DNA of 64,000 nucleotides from Flectonema sp. DT1601 (Eukaryota; Euglenozoa; Diplonemea; Diplonemida; Diplonemidae), in assembly GCA_964019425.1 (NCBI GenBank), contig OZ025826.1:602796-666795 (forward strand). Direction: 5' to 3'. A program made the translations under genes and the position numbers. A model generated the notes under the pieces. The model saw nothing but the letters and a program-made list of their open reading frames with translations. It had not been told where the DNA came from and did no database searches. Positions 1 through 11,055 of this stretch are shown in pieces (position 1 is the first letter of the stretch; the number at the start of each line of letters is the position of its first letter).

Positions 1-155
1 ATTACGACATGATGATCTACATAAGCAGTCTCCCTCTTCCGAATGGTTTTGACGAATACCTGCTTTATCGAACCTAATAACTAAGCCCTGATTGACCTTT
101 TTTTGTTGTGCGATAAGCAGCTCTGTTTTATCTGAGTTATAAACACCAAATACAG

Positions 156-1084
156 GAACTCACCGGAACTGACATCTGAACTCGTCCCGTCAAGCGAAGG
201 ACATGTTTTAACGATTGTGAGAGAATCAGCGTCGCGTTATAAATCACATTGGAATTTCTGGTTGCAGCAACACCAATTAGTAGCTGAGGGTTGGCCGTGG
301 AAAGCTGGTGAACTCAACAAGATGTGTGAAGCTGCGACACAAGTGGGAGGAAAAGAATTAATAACAAAAATGAACCGAGAACCACTTAACATCAGACTGT
401 CACTTAATAACATGGCCAGGCAGTTAATGGGATGCACTTATTGTGGAACAGACACTGAAATTGAAGATCGTTTTCAAAAACTTCTCAGCGCCATAAGAGA
501 ACCCAATTCAAAATATCACATCTTAATATCTGAAAAGTTACATGAATCTCTAGTCGTATGTGTTTTTTTTAATTTTTTTTAAAATACATTAATAATTCTA
601 AATAACCTGTAAATAAAACAGCTATTCAAAAGAGACTACGGGCTCGAACTGGTCGACCTCGTATACGCATCTCGCAACATGGGAAGCTACAAGAAAGAAA
701 TGCCTACTGACCAGGCTACGTGTTTAAAGAAGATAAATGGTATGTTAAATATTAATATTATTAACAAAGTGTTGATCTGATTGGATGGTTCTCTGCAATA
801 CAAACCAATAAACAGATCTCGACACTCGTTTATTTGAAGCTGCTTTAGAAGTTCACCAACAACGAGTTTCATCTCTTGGACAAGAATTCCTCGATGAAGT
901 AAAACAGCTCGATGTGATGGTTGAAAAACTTGTTAAAAACGCTGTTTGCACTCCAAAAGGTCCTTGGAAATGCGAGAAGGGATCGCAATCAGCACTTTGT
1001 ACGCAGTGTCTTGATATCCTAGGGCAAGGAGGTGATCCAACTGGAACCTTAATTCAGCACTTTTCAAAGTGTCGACCTCTCTGA
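156..1084 (+). CDS. Uncharacterised protein, 5' end missing (three exons seen)
   Basis: I do not recognise this protein. Three exons read on in one frame: 156-555, 622-739 and 816-1084 (stop TGA). The introns are 556-621 (GTATGT...AACAG, 66 nt) and 740-815 (GTATGT...AACAG, 76 nt). The exon at 156 follows an ACAG acceptor and has no ATG until about position 322, so the true start lies in an earlier exon. Positions 3-77 hold a short open frame with ATG codons at 9 and 12 that may be that exon or the tail of an upstream gene. About 261 residues are visible. They are soluble and mostly helical in character, rich in Lys, Glu and Leu. A C-terminal segment carries five cysteines, including a CxxC-like pair (LCTQC) and a final SKCRPL. 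No domain could be assigned. Phases agree across both introns, which is the main support for the model. Confidence 0.6.
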
Positions 1085-1383
1085 TTAAATTCGTTCAACA
1101 AAACACTTGTATGTTATCTGATCTTAGTTAGTTTTCGTGACAATCTGTCACATTACTGACACCTATTGTACCAAACAGTCAGTTCTGTACTTGCTATTCG
1201 TTCTACCTGCATACTGAAAGCCCAGTAGCAAAGTGAGTTGTTACCTGTAGTGTTATGTTATTTTACTTATTTTAAAAAAAAACAGCTACATAAATAGAAC
1301 ATGTGTAACATGATGAGTATGTTGTGTAGCAACAGTTATCAGGTTTGTTAACTTAATAATTATATTACAGTAAATCAATAACA

Positions 1384-4300
1384 ATGAGTCAGCGGCAACC
1401 ACTGCTACAGCCTGCACCTCAGGTTAAAAGGGTTTTGGTAGGATGGGGGAAAGATAAGAGAAGAGAAGCTGCTGTCATAAACTTGGAAGTTATGAATAAA
1501 AAAAAAGCGAGGATAATGCTATTTGCAGTGTTAGCAGCTGTGGGGTTCGCAATAGCTATAGACTCGACGGTTGCTTGGAATAAGACTCCAATGGTCGTAA
1601 CTGATGTAGATGAACCTGCAGGAAAATTTACATCAGAAGGGATCATAAGAACGGAAGCAACGTTTCTCTCCGTCGCTCGTATGAGATGGGCTCCATCCAA
1701 CACAGGTGCTGTGGGTTTCATAAATGTTAATTACGTCGTTACGTTTCGAGATCACAACGACAAAGAAGTCGCGAAATACACCGGCAACGATAATGGCGAC
1801 GTTGGCACTCAACAACTGTCATGCAGCTTTTCTACTTGTTCTTATATGTATCAACCTGGTTGGAACTCCGCTGTGTATTTTCCTGCGGGAGGAATTTTAA
1901 GGGTTACGTTAGAAATTACAGATTTTCAAAAATCGTTTCCAAATCCGTTTTTTAATCCATACACCGACATGAAAGGAGATGTTGAGTACCGAGACTCTGA
2001 TTCACCTTGGTACATCCTTGAGACTATTGTGAGATACATTTCGATAATAATGTTGATCCCTCACTTTATGAGATACCGACGACTGATGAAAGGTTCATCC
2101 GATCCACTCAGGCCTGAGCATACCATCATTAAACTGATGTTTATTTTTATGATCATGTACTGCAATCCATTATCAGGCATAGCTTACCTCAATCGTACGG
2201 GTAAAGACGTTGACACATTAGTCATAATTCTACTGTTGCAAGTCCCACAGGTTAGTATAAGCTATCTGAAAGGCGCAATCTTCGGTCTCGTAGTCTCAAT
2301 TAAGATGCCAAAAGCAAAACTAAACGCATACTATGCTACGGGTGCAACAATGACTCTGTTAGTTTTACTGCAAATATCGTTTTGCGTGTCGGAGAATAGT
2401 GCTTTTGGAACTTTAGATGCAAGTTTTGCTGTATCGAATGCCAATTCAACGTCGCTTGCGATAGCAGTTTTGTACATGTTTTTTCAAGTAGTGGCCATGT
2501 TGTATGTTGTTGTCAATTTGTTTGGGTGTTCCAACTGTTGGGGGATTTCAAGAACCTTAAAGATGTTCCCTTATGGACCAACTAGAGATCGTCAGTTGGG
2601 GATTAGAATGCTGAGGCCTATTATCGTAATGTTAATATTATGGCAAGGTGCTGTAGCGCTTATGACTTCCCCTGACAAAGCTGGGGTTGGTAGTGTTGTA
2701 CTACTTTCATTAGTGACTCACACGTTGGCCTATACAACTGCTCCTGTTTTTCAAACTGGAGATGAAGACACTCCTCCATCTCCTTTGTCAGATGAATGGA
2801 AGACGATGGTTTGGCGTCCACAGTGGCTAAAGTGGATTAATGAAACCCCTGGAGGACTCGCTCTTTATCCATTTGTTACCGCGGAAGAAGAAACCCAATT
2901 TTGGGAGTTGCAAAAAAGCAGCGATACCGACGCGGGTTACATTCACTTCTTCAATTATGAAAGATGCCTGTGGTCTCTACACTTCTCAGCGACTGCTTAT
3001 GATTTAGATGCGCACAGTCCTCTTGTTGCAGCTGTTGTTGCTGCGATTGTAATCGGAACTTCCTCTGTTGATGTTAATTTACCAGTTCATGTTGATGTGA
3101 TTCCAAAACAGAAAGCATCAAAGAAAAAAGCTCCTGTTGGACGTGTTATGAATGTCGAAGACCCTTTTAAGATTATTCGAGTTATTAATAGTAATTCAAT
3201 GCAAGTAGTTCTGGGTAGACAAGATGGTCTACTTGTAATCAGTTTTAGGGGTTCGAGTAATGTAAAGAACTGGAAAGATGATTTAAAATTTCCAAGAATT
3301 CCTTGGTCGGAAATGAGTGAAGAGGGAAGAAATAGTTGTTGTTATACCACAACACCATTGGTTCATAAGGGATTTCTTTCTGTATGGAATTCTGTGAGCG
3401 AATTAGTCTTTGATGTCGTCGAGAAATACAAGCAAGAATCTGATTCTGTCATTCTCGTCACTGGTCACAGTCTGGGTGGTGCAACTGCTACACTAGCGAG
3501 TTACGCCTTAGCAAAGCATTATGAAAATATTAATTTTGCTTTGTGGACATACGGAAGTCCATATTGTGGTAACACAGCATTTGCAACCCTCCATGCGGCT
3601 TTAGTCAAAGGTTCCTTTCGTGTTGTGAATGAAAACGATGCCGTTGCAACAACGAGCTTCACATTCGACAACTGTCACGTTGGTAAGCAAGTCACTCTCG
3701 GAATCAATGGTGGGATGATTACTATTGACCCGCCTTATTTCGAAAAGTGGTGGGCGCCAACAAGATGGCTTTGGAATTCAGCACTCGCTCACGCCATGAT
3801 AAAATACAAAGACGCTATAACCTCCTCCTATCAGGTTGTTAATAATGAATATTTCACAAACGAAGCAGAGAGAGAAAGACTTACACTTCCTGGATGGGTT
3901 GCGTCCACAAAGGACGAAGCAGGTTTTCAGGACGAGGGATGTGGCAATACGTGCTGCTGTGGTAGTAGACGTAAAAGGTATGTGTTTTATTTATTAGCAA
4001 TTCATTGAGACTACAATAAAATAATTCAAACAAACAGATCCCAGCCGATGGTATTTCACCCGGATTACCAGCAATACGGTGTCGCACATTCTCCACATTA
4101 TGTGCAGCCTGCTTACCGACACTCGGCATTCCAGCAACCTGTGCAGCATTACGCTCCGCGGCCTTTGGTAGTGGCTGCACCGTATCATGCTCCGAATTTT
4201 CAGCAGCCTGTATACCAGCAACCAGTGCAGCAGCACTATCAACAGCCTGTACAATACCAGCAACCAGTGCAGCAGCACTACCAACAGCCTGTACAATACC

Positions 4301-4827
4301 AGCAACCAGTGCAGCACTACCAACAGCCTGTACAATACCAGCAACCAGTGCAGCACTACCAACAGCCTGTACAATACCAGCAACCGGTGCAGCACTACCA
4401 GCAGCCTGTACAATATCAGCAACCTGTGCAGCAACACTACCAACAGCCTGTACAATATCAGCATCCACAACAAGCTGCCGTCCCTCAACAGCAAGTTGTT
4501 CCACAACAAGCTGCCGCCCCTCAACAGCCACCAGTTCGCCCAATCGTTTCGTTGCAACCTCCATTTGTTGATGACTCTGAAACACAACAGCAGCAGCCAC
4601 CAGTTCGCCCAATCGTTTCGTTGCAACCTCCATTTGTTGACGACTCTGAAACACAACAGCAACCTGTAGTTGCTGTTGCGGGGGGTGAGGACGAGTTTCG
4701 CAGTTTTGTTAATGGTGCATCAGCCGAGCCAGCCTCCCTTCGAAGCTCTCACGAAGTCTCTTCACCACTAATTGAGGCGTCATCTCCAACAACGGAACCT
4801 GCTGAAACACATGAACTTCTAGAATAA
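1384..4827 (+). CDS. Wntless/TMEM181-like 7TM protein fused to class 3 lipase
   Basis: Two exons (1384-3977 and 4038-4827) flank a 60-nt intron (GTATGT...CAAACAG) and encode about 1,127 residues. Residues 40-60 form a first membrane helix. A beta-rich lumenal region (60-205) follows, then seven membrane helices to about residue 460. This is the topology of GOST-type receptors such as Wntless and TMEM181. Residues 600-820 are a class 3 (alpha/beta-hydrolase) lipase: the GHSLGG nucleophile elbow puts Ser696 in place, Asp752 lies in VNENDAV, and His803 in LAHAMIKY completes the triad. The intron joins the lipase to a disordered Gln/Pro tail of YQQPVQ repeats. Likely role: an acylglycerol or phospholipid hydrolase held in an endomembrane by a cargo-receptor-like domain (inference). 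A splice acceptor (AG 1369-1370) lies 13 nt before the ATG. AATAAA overlaps the stop codon. The lipase assignment is firm; the 7TM family assignment is by topology. Confidence 0.88.
4201..4465 (+). repeat. 39-nt coding minisatellite (YQQPVQ repeats)
   Basis: About six imperfect copies of a 39- or 42-nt unit encode Gln/Pro/Tyr-rich repeats (QQPVQHYQQPVQY) in the second exon of the 7TM-lipase gene. Units differ by one CAG codon (QH versus QQH). The near-identity of neighbouring units implies recent slippage or unequal exchange. A second, 78-nt duplication (PPVRPIVSLQPPFVDDSETQ, twice) follows at about 4528-4653. Confidence 0.85.
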
Positions 4828-5628
4828 AGTTACTTGATATCCCTTGAGTTCTTTATCTGTAATGTTCGTAGATTATAGTCTCGTAGTTTGTTCTTTTTTT
4901 CTCTCCGCCTTATTTCATTCTCCGTTGCTTTCCGTTGACCAGCGTGACGTGTTTGTGTCCTTATATTTATATGGACTTGTGTAAAATGCAAGTTGTTTAT
5001 CAGCTTTGTAAAAGAATAAATTCAAACATTGCGTGTGTTGTATTTGAGAACCCTCATTCCTTTTTAAAATATAACTTGGAACATTTGATGGGAATTGTGA
5101 ATGCTGTCAATCATGCAAAAGCAACGCGGGTTATGCGGTTGGCTAGTTGCTGCTGGCTATCTGTGCTGCTTGCTGTTTGAGCAGGTTTCCGACGGCCTTA
5201 AGACAACAAACTCATAAAGATTGAACACAAGAAAAAATGTTTTTCTTTCCCCCCCCCTCCAATTACAAAATCGAACATACATCCCCCCCTCCAATCGCAG
5301 AGTGTATACCTACACTAACATTACCTTTAGTCACTGTATCTCAGAACTAATGTTAAATTATCGTTATGTTGTTTATGATACAATACATTTGTATTTTACG
5401 TACAAACTCGAACAGTTAACCCACCCATGATTGCCTCTTCAAAACAGAATTCTTTTTTGTGCTCTCTGACAATACTTATTTCCTAGTGAGGCAGGCACCA
5501 ATAGGGATAACACTCCCTATTCTGTGGTTATCGATTAAATTACAGATCACGTTGTGTCGAGACTTGTGGTCTACTTATGGTAATGCTACTAACGTTTTCT
5601 TTTTTTTATTTTTATTTTTATATTTATT
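4828..5628. other. Intergenic, 3' flank of lipase gene and repeat copies
   Basis: No gene is supported here. The first few hundred bases are probably the 3' UTR of the lipase gene. A C-run-bounded dispersed repeat lies at 5252-5429 (listed separately). Short open frames are not backed by codon bias, acceptor sites or recognisable protein. Confidence 0.5.
5252..5429 (+). repeat. C-run-bounded dispersed repeat, copy 1 (tail plus full unit)
   Basis: A partial unit ending in a C-run (5252-5296) is followed by a full ~130-bp unit whose core reads GTCACTGTATCTCAGAACTA ... GATACAATACATTTGTATTT and which ends in AACCCACCC. The 5330-5425 core is almost identical to 9331-9432. Diverged copies lie near 8826, 13718, 57837 and 58338. 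The head-to-tail partial plus full arrangement suggests a satellite-like or tandemly inserting short element. Confidence 0.75.
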
Positions 5629-6356
5629 CATAGATGGAAGTGCCCTTCAAATTTGGAGGGCGCCTGGTGAAAATCAGCCACAAAAATTTGTAGGGCCAAA
5701 ATAGGGCGCTGGAGGGCGCGTAGGGCGCTTTTTTAATTAAATTTAATATAATGCCGAGCTCATTTTGACACACCCCTGCCCTCAGCGAGGGTCGAATCGC
5801 ATCTTATTTGACTTTTCTCCGGTTCGCCCGATCAAATGCGTCTCCGGGATATCAGTTTACTTGCCACCAGTAAACTTCTTTTTTTTCTCACAAGGTACCG
5901 GCCTATTAACAGGTTAGCAAGAACGCACTCTCCCTCCTCGAATCCCTCTATATTCGACTCGGTGCATTCTGCGGGCTAATCAGCTCCTTGTAGATCTGGG
6001 ATGCATCGTCCACTGAAATGAGTTTCAGCTTCAGGGATTGCAGCAGGCTCCGGAAGCTCTCAAGGAGTAGCCCATTGTTTTTGCCATTGTTGACCTCCGA
6101 ACCATGACCTGGAGGTCTCGGGTTCGAACCCCGTGACACCCTTTTTTCTCTTTTTCGAAAGACTGCCAAGCATGTCAAATTTTTTTTTTGGCTTCTGCGT
6201 CAAAATACTTGTGCGTCAGTGTAAGTCGACGTCAATTTAGCTGTCTTATAGTAATAAAAAAGGTAAAAAAAAGCGCCCTCCAAAATAATATTTATATTAA
6301 AAGCGCCCTACAAGCGCCCTACACGCCCTCCAAATTGTAGGGCACTTCCATCTATG
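5629..6356. mobile_element. Non-autonomous TIR element (728 bp) with TTTATT target duplication
   Basis: The element starts CATAGATGGAAGTGCCCT and ends with the matching inverse complement AGGGCACTTCCATCTATG. Terminal inverted repeats extend roughly 45-100 bp and are built from the words GGAGGGCGC and GTAGGGCGC. TTTATT lies directly outside both ends (5623-5628 and 6357-6362), consistent with a 6-bp target-site duplication. The inside holds no transposase-like frame, so the element is probably mobilised in trans. The internal segment carries a perfect B-box-like word (GGTTCGAACC at 6121) followed by a T-run, but no complete tRNA fold. A single end of the same family sits at 43709-43800. Superfamily unknown. 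Confidence 0.8.
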
Positions 6357-6395
6357 TTTATTATTATTTTTCTTTTTTAAAATTATTATTTTACT

Positions 6396-6727
6396 TAAAT
6401 CATTGTTGTTGCTGGCCGCTGTTGTATTTGTTTTTATTAGTCTTTGGAAGCAAAGCATATAGACCCCATAGAGTTGGTGTGCACCCTTGAGGTAGTGCAA
6501 GTCACCAATGTGGATTGTCGGCTTCATAGGATGGGCATCTAGCATGTGTTTAGACCACTTTGCTGCTTATCTATTTTTCTCTCCTTTCTTCTTGATATGT
6601 TTAGTATCTAAAATTTTTAGTTTTTTGCAAACTTATTTATATGTGTTCTCTCTTTTTTTTCTTTTTCTTTCTTTAATATTTTATATCAAAACTAATGATC
6701 AGAACCCCTTCTGACAGTTTCAGAATC

Positions 6728-6762
<35 letters not shown>

Positions 6763-6811
6763 CCGTTTCATTTTGATATTAATATTTTTTATCTCATTGA
6801 AAGAACTTCTT
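6396..6811 (+). repeat. Duplicated block, copy A
   Basis: This block resembles 8133-8522 throughout. Shared words include GAGGTAGTGCAAGTC, ACTTTGCTGCTTATCTATTT, GATATGTTTAGTAT and CTTCTGACAGTTTCAGAAT, in the same order. The two copies have diverged by substitutions and by changes in poly-T length. It may be a decayed non-coding element or a local duplication; no protein could be recognised. Confidence 0.65.
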
Positions 6812-7002
6812 TATGTTCGCACTTGCGGTCTTTGTAAGTCTTCCCGTATCAGCTGAATAATGAATTCTAATGCACTTTGACATTACAGATAATCTTATGG
6901 AAATATTACTCTGCTTCAGACTAATTCAAGCTGTCAAGCAAAGCTCTCCAAGAGCTTTTCTTCGCTTCGTAGTTCGTTTATTAGACGAAAGACAAGTTCT
7001 TG

Positions 7003-7082
7003 AGACCCTTCTGACAGTTTCAGAATTGACTTTTTTTCGTTTCATGATATTAACATGTCTCATAGAAAAGAGCTTCTTTTTG
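7003..7082 (+). repeat. Duplicated block, partial third copy
   Basis: The stretch CCTTCTGACAGTTTCAGAAT followed by TTTCGTTTCATGATATTAA and TCTCAT.GAAA matches the 3' parts of the blocks at 6396-6811 and 8133-8522. Only the last ~80 bp are shared. Confidence 0.6.
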
Positions 7083-7127
7083 TCTCTTGATACAGTTGTA
7101 TTATGGGGATAACAATTCAGAATTCTA

Positions 7128-7271
7128 ATGCACTTCGACAGTTTACGTAGATACGCTTATAGAAACATCCCTGACGATATTAAATTTCGCTTCCAAAAAC
7201 ATTTATTTAAGTCGCAAATCAAAAAGCATTCTTCACTTCAAAAAGTTGATAGTTCTTCTATGAGTAGATAA
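7128..7271 (+). CDS. Possible 47-residue protein or relic exon
   Basis: An ATG 7 nt after an acceptor-like TTCAG (AG 7119-7120) opens a 47-codon frame ending in TAA. The peptide is Lys/Arg/Gln-rich and lacks the Phe runs that T-rich noise gives here. The stretch DSLRRYAYRNIP...FKSQIKKH loosely resembles small LYR-motif assembly factors, but the resemblance is weak. A related start (ATGCACTTTGAC) sits at 6870 and opens another protein-like frame. Both may be relics of one duplicated gene. Low confidence. Confidence 0.25.
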   Translation: MHFDSLRRYAYRNIPDDIKFRFQKHLFKSQIKKHSSLQKVDSSSMSR

Positions 7272-8088
7272 AAAGACAACGTGATATATACTTCTATTTG
7301 AGTCTCCTCAGCAAGCAATTAGCCCAGAACTTACTGATGAAGGCCTAAGAAGGGACAAGTAGTATAAGATTAAGTCTCCTGAAACTACGCTTTTTTTTTT
7401 TTTTTTTTAATTAATATTTTAATACAGCGGAATTACCTTATAATAAACTCATCATTTTTAACTTTGATGGTAATAGAAATGGCTTGTTTGTGAAAAACCT
7501 CTAAAAATGTCTTTCGGCATTGGTCAGGTAGCCAACGCTTTGTACGATTTCTTTCTTGCGTTCAATAACTTCTTTCAGGAAATACAATTGACATGATGGA
7601 TCGCATTTCTCCGTTTTTTTTTTTTTTTTTTTTTGCTCTCCGTGTCTTTCTTATCTCCCTTCGTTCCTTTTTAATCAATAAGAATAACTCTTTTAACGAA
7701 TTCCCCCCCCCTTTTGTGTGGACAGAATCCAGTTATAATGATTCATGTCTAATTTGTTGCGTGTTAACCTTGATTTATTTATCCAAGTCCCCCCCCTTGT
7801 GCAAAGAAGGCCCCCCCTTGTGCAAAGACCTGCAGTATTCTTCCCAGATAAGTCTTTTCGTATCGTATCAAAGGTCCCCCAAATGACTGAATTATTATTA
7901 AAGATCACAACTCATTGTATCATTTTTCGTCTGTGAGAGTCTCACGGTTGCTGGTAGCGATATAGCTGTTACTCTGTGAGCATTTCCTGGCTTTTGGCTT
8001 CATAGGCTTCGTAAATAAATAAATAAATCAAGGCTTGTGCTTCATTAATGGTAATTACTACTAACGTTTTTTTTTTCTCTTTTTTTTT

Positions 8089-8119
<31 letters not shown>

Positions 8120-8132
8120 TTGAATAATTGTT

Positions 8133-8522
8133 GATTCTGGTTGTTGTTGTATTCATTTTGTAGTAGTCTGTGGTGGAACAAAGAATCTTGACCCCTCAGA
8201 GTTGGAGCACATCCTTCAGAGTTAGTGCACACTTTTGAGGTAGTGCAAGTCCATAAGAACATCTACCCATCAATGGATTGGGTGCTTGGCATGTGTTTGA
8301 ATCACTTTGCTGCTTATCTATTTTCTCCTTTCCTCTTTGATATGTTTAGTATTGATTTTTTTTTTTTTTTTTTTTGGTTTTTTTGGTTTGCAAATTTATT
8401 CATATGTCTCTTTTTTTCTTTAATACGTCGTCTCAAAAGTCATGACCGAACCTTCTGACAGTTTCAGAATTGACTTTTTTTTCGTTTCATGATATTAATA
8501 TTTTTTTATCTCATTGAAAGAG
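8133..8522 (+). repeat. Duplicated block, copy B
   Basis: Second copy of the block at 6396-6811, in the same orientation about 1.7 kb downstream. It begins in ATTGTTGATTCTGGTTGTTG and ends after ATCTCATTGAAAGAG. No coding potential was recognised. Confidence 0.65.
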
Positions 8523-8825
8523 CTGCAGGATGATTTGCTTACGTCTATTGTTGTCTTCTTGTTTGTGTGTTGGATTCAGTTTTTTCACGAATGTGCAATC
8601 GTTTTCTTTTCATTTTTATTTTTTCACTCCCCCCCGAATTTTTATATTTTAATAAAAGAAACAAAAGTAACTACACTCCAGTCCTGCAAACTGGAGTGTT
8701 TCAGTCTAAATAATTGATTGACTTACTTCTACACCATACTGATGATGAGAGAATAGAGGTAAGAGGTATATGGATTACTCTCGAAACCTAAATAGTTACT
8801 TTAAAAGGCTAAGTTAAGCATCACC

Positions 8826-8925
8826 ATAGTCACTGTATCCTTAACAGATGTTAAACCATCGCTATGTTAACGCGATACAAAACAGTTGTATTTTACAAAT
8901 TCAAACATTCAACCCCCCGAATGTG
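8826..8925 (+). repeat. C-run-bounded dispersed repeat, diverged copy 2
   Basis: TAGTCACTGTATC, AGATGTTAAA, GATACAAAACAGTTGTATTT and a terminal AACCCCCC run occur in the same order as in the 5252-5429 and 9303-9432 copies. It has diverged more and is closest to the copy at 58338-58463, which shares TCCTTA.CAGATGTTAAA. Confidence 0.65.
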
Positions 8926-9302
8926 AAAAAACGTTATACTTTTTGTTTTTATAACAAAAGAGTGCGCCGCTAGTAGTGTGCTACGAACTAGCTACAATAA
9001 GAACTGTTTTTTTCTTTTAACTTCGTTTAAGTGTAAGTTGTAACGGACTACAGGGCATAGGACGCTCAACCTGTTAGTACGTGGTCCCCGAATTACCAGA
9101 TTCGACAACGTTTTCTGGTCAATAAGACAAAATTATAGTTTTCTCTTTACATTTTTTCCTTTTTATTTTCTCTTTTTTCTAAAGGTAATTTTATTTGATT
9201 AACAACTACAAATATTTTTCAGTCAAGTACTTGATATTAATTTTGTTTTTCTTTAATATCTAAAGTTGTTACTGTTTTTACATTGTCAAAGTTTCATGCT
9301 TG

Positions 9303-9432
9303 AAAATGCAGTATCAAATTACCCCCCCTTTAGTCACTGTATCTCAGAACTAATGTTAAATTATCGTTATGTTGTTTATGATACAAAACATTTGTATTTT
9401 ACGTACAAACTCGAACAGTTAACCCACCCGAA
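9303..9432 (+). repeat. C-run-bounded dispersed repeat, copy 3
   Basis: This copy opens with GAAAATGCAGTATCAAATTA and a run of seven C, followed by the core shared with 5330-5425, and ends in GTTAACCCACCC. The opening word GCAGTATCAAATTACCCC recurs alone near 10308 and near 18472, so truncated 5' ends of the family are also scattered. Confidence 0.75.
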
Positions 9433-9439
9433 TGTTTTT

Positions 9440-11055
9440 ATTATCAACTTTTAGATAAATTGATAATAAGGTTGTGACCGTTTTATTGCGAGTGAGCTTT
9501 TGCAGCAAACTTATCAACATGCTGGTAATAGAGTAGCTTACTCGTGATTACCTCTAACGTGTCTTCCTTGATAAAGTAGTAATCACTTTGTACGTTTTTT
9601 TTTCTCTTTTTTTTGCATTCATACTTTTTTGAATTGATTCGATAGATCGCAGTTCAGCAATTCCCTTTTCTCCCGTTTTCTTTGACCGTCCATGTTTTTT
9701 TTCTCTCTTTTCTCCTGTTTCTCTAGTCGCGTTACTGAAACTAAACCACGTCAACTCGAGAGCCAGTCCCTAAGCAAGTGATCCTTTAGCAGAATGGAAT
9801 TATTGAACAAGATCAGTTGCTCAGTTTTATTCAATTTTTTTTTTTTTTTTTGAAAATCAAATTATGATATTTTTTCAGTGCTCTAGCTACAGTTTCTTGC
9901 TTGCTTGTTTGGAATTATTTCATATCTTTTTTATCTACCCCAATAATAATAATATTTTGGTGTGTAGGAACAAAGATTCTCCTTCACAGGGAGAAGAGAT
10001 AGAAAGAAAACGTTTTTCCATTACCTTAGTTTTTTTTTTTTTGACGTGACGTTTATTTTAGTTGATTCTAATACAATAAAGATGTTTATTTTTCCAAATG
10101 ATGCTATGAGCCGTTCAAGTTCCCCCGACAATATGATGTATTAATTAAGTACTCATGAGTTTTATAAAAAACTGTTACGGTAACATTGGCAAGTGGCGCT
10201 CAACTATGTTCACGTGGCCTCCAGTGGTATTATTTATTTACTTGCAGTCTACGCTGCCGCTGACAGTCAAGATCGTCGGAGAAATTGTTGTTCCTTTGGG
10301 TTTGAAAATGCAGTATCAAATTACCCCCCTTTTTTCTTTTCTTTGAAGGGTTTTTCAGGTGGTAGTTATTTCGGATGCGACAGGGGCACCCATATTTTTT
10401 AAAAAATAAGCTTAACCACAGTGATCAGAACTGCGTCAATTTGCTTTTCGGAATCACCACGCATGCCAAATATCATAAAACTGAAAACCCCGTGATCGAA
10501 AATAGGCTGCCACTGGTTGGATACGCGATTTGATTTGATTTGATTTGATTTTTTTTTTTTTTTTTTTTTTTTGGAGGCAGATGGGCCCCTGTATTAATTA
10601 TAACAAAATAAATTATCATTCTGAATGTTTGTTATTTCAGACTACACGAAATCCAAAGACATGCTATGTGTTCTAATTAAAACGCAGCACCAAAAAAAGA
10701 TTTTTCCCAGCAAGCGAGAAGAAAATAAAAGGAAAGAAAAGAACATTTCTTTTTTATTGTTTTTTTTTTTTGAGTTATGTCTTGGCTTAACTTTTTTTTA
10801 TTCGATGCCAATGCTTCCTAAGCCTACAAACAATTGTGTCTTTTGATTGTGAGAAATCTTTTTATATTACATCACCACATGACTCTGTACAGCAGGTTTA
10901 ACAACAAAATAATACATCCGAGAACGCAATTACAGTAGCGGGAGCTCTAAAGTACATTTCATCTTTTTCTCATACGTCTAATCAGTAGCGATAAAACAGT
11001 TTTTTTGTGTAAAAAACACGCATAAAAAACAAAAAAAAGAAATGAACATTTTAAT
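9440..11055. other. Intergenic, T-rich, upstream of F-box-like gene
   Basis: No supported gene. Contents are homopolymer T tracts, a truncated dispersed-repeat head near 10308 and a small (GATTT)5 array at 10527-10551. An acceptor-like AAAACAG (AG 10998-10999) lies 56 nt before the next gene and is probably its trans-splice site. Confidence 0.5.

Noticed and set aside
3881-4662. Long - strand frames of Val/Ala/Gln or Leu/Arg repeats
   Set aside because: Shadows of the YQQPVQ coding repeat of the 7TM-lipase gene.
6095-6142. tRNA gene: GGTTCGAACC B-box-like word followed by a T-run inside the TIR element
   Set aside because: No matching 5' acceptor strand, D arm or anticodon stem of normal size; the T stem itself has a mismatch. 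At most a tRNA-derived fragment.
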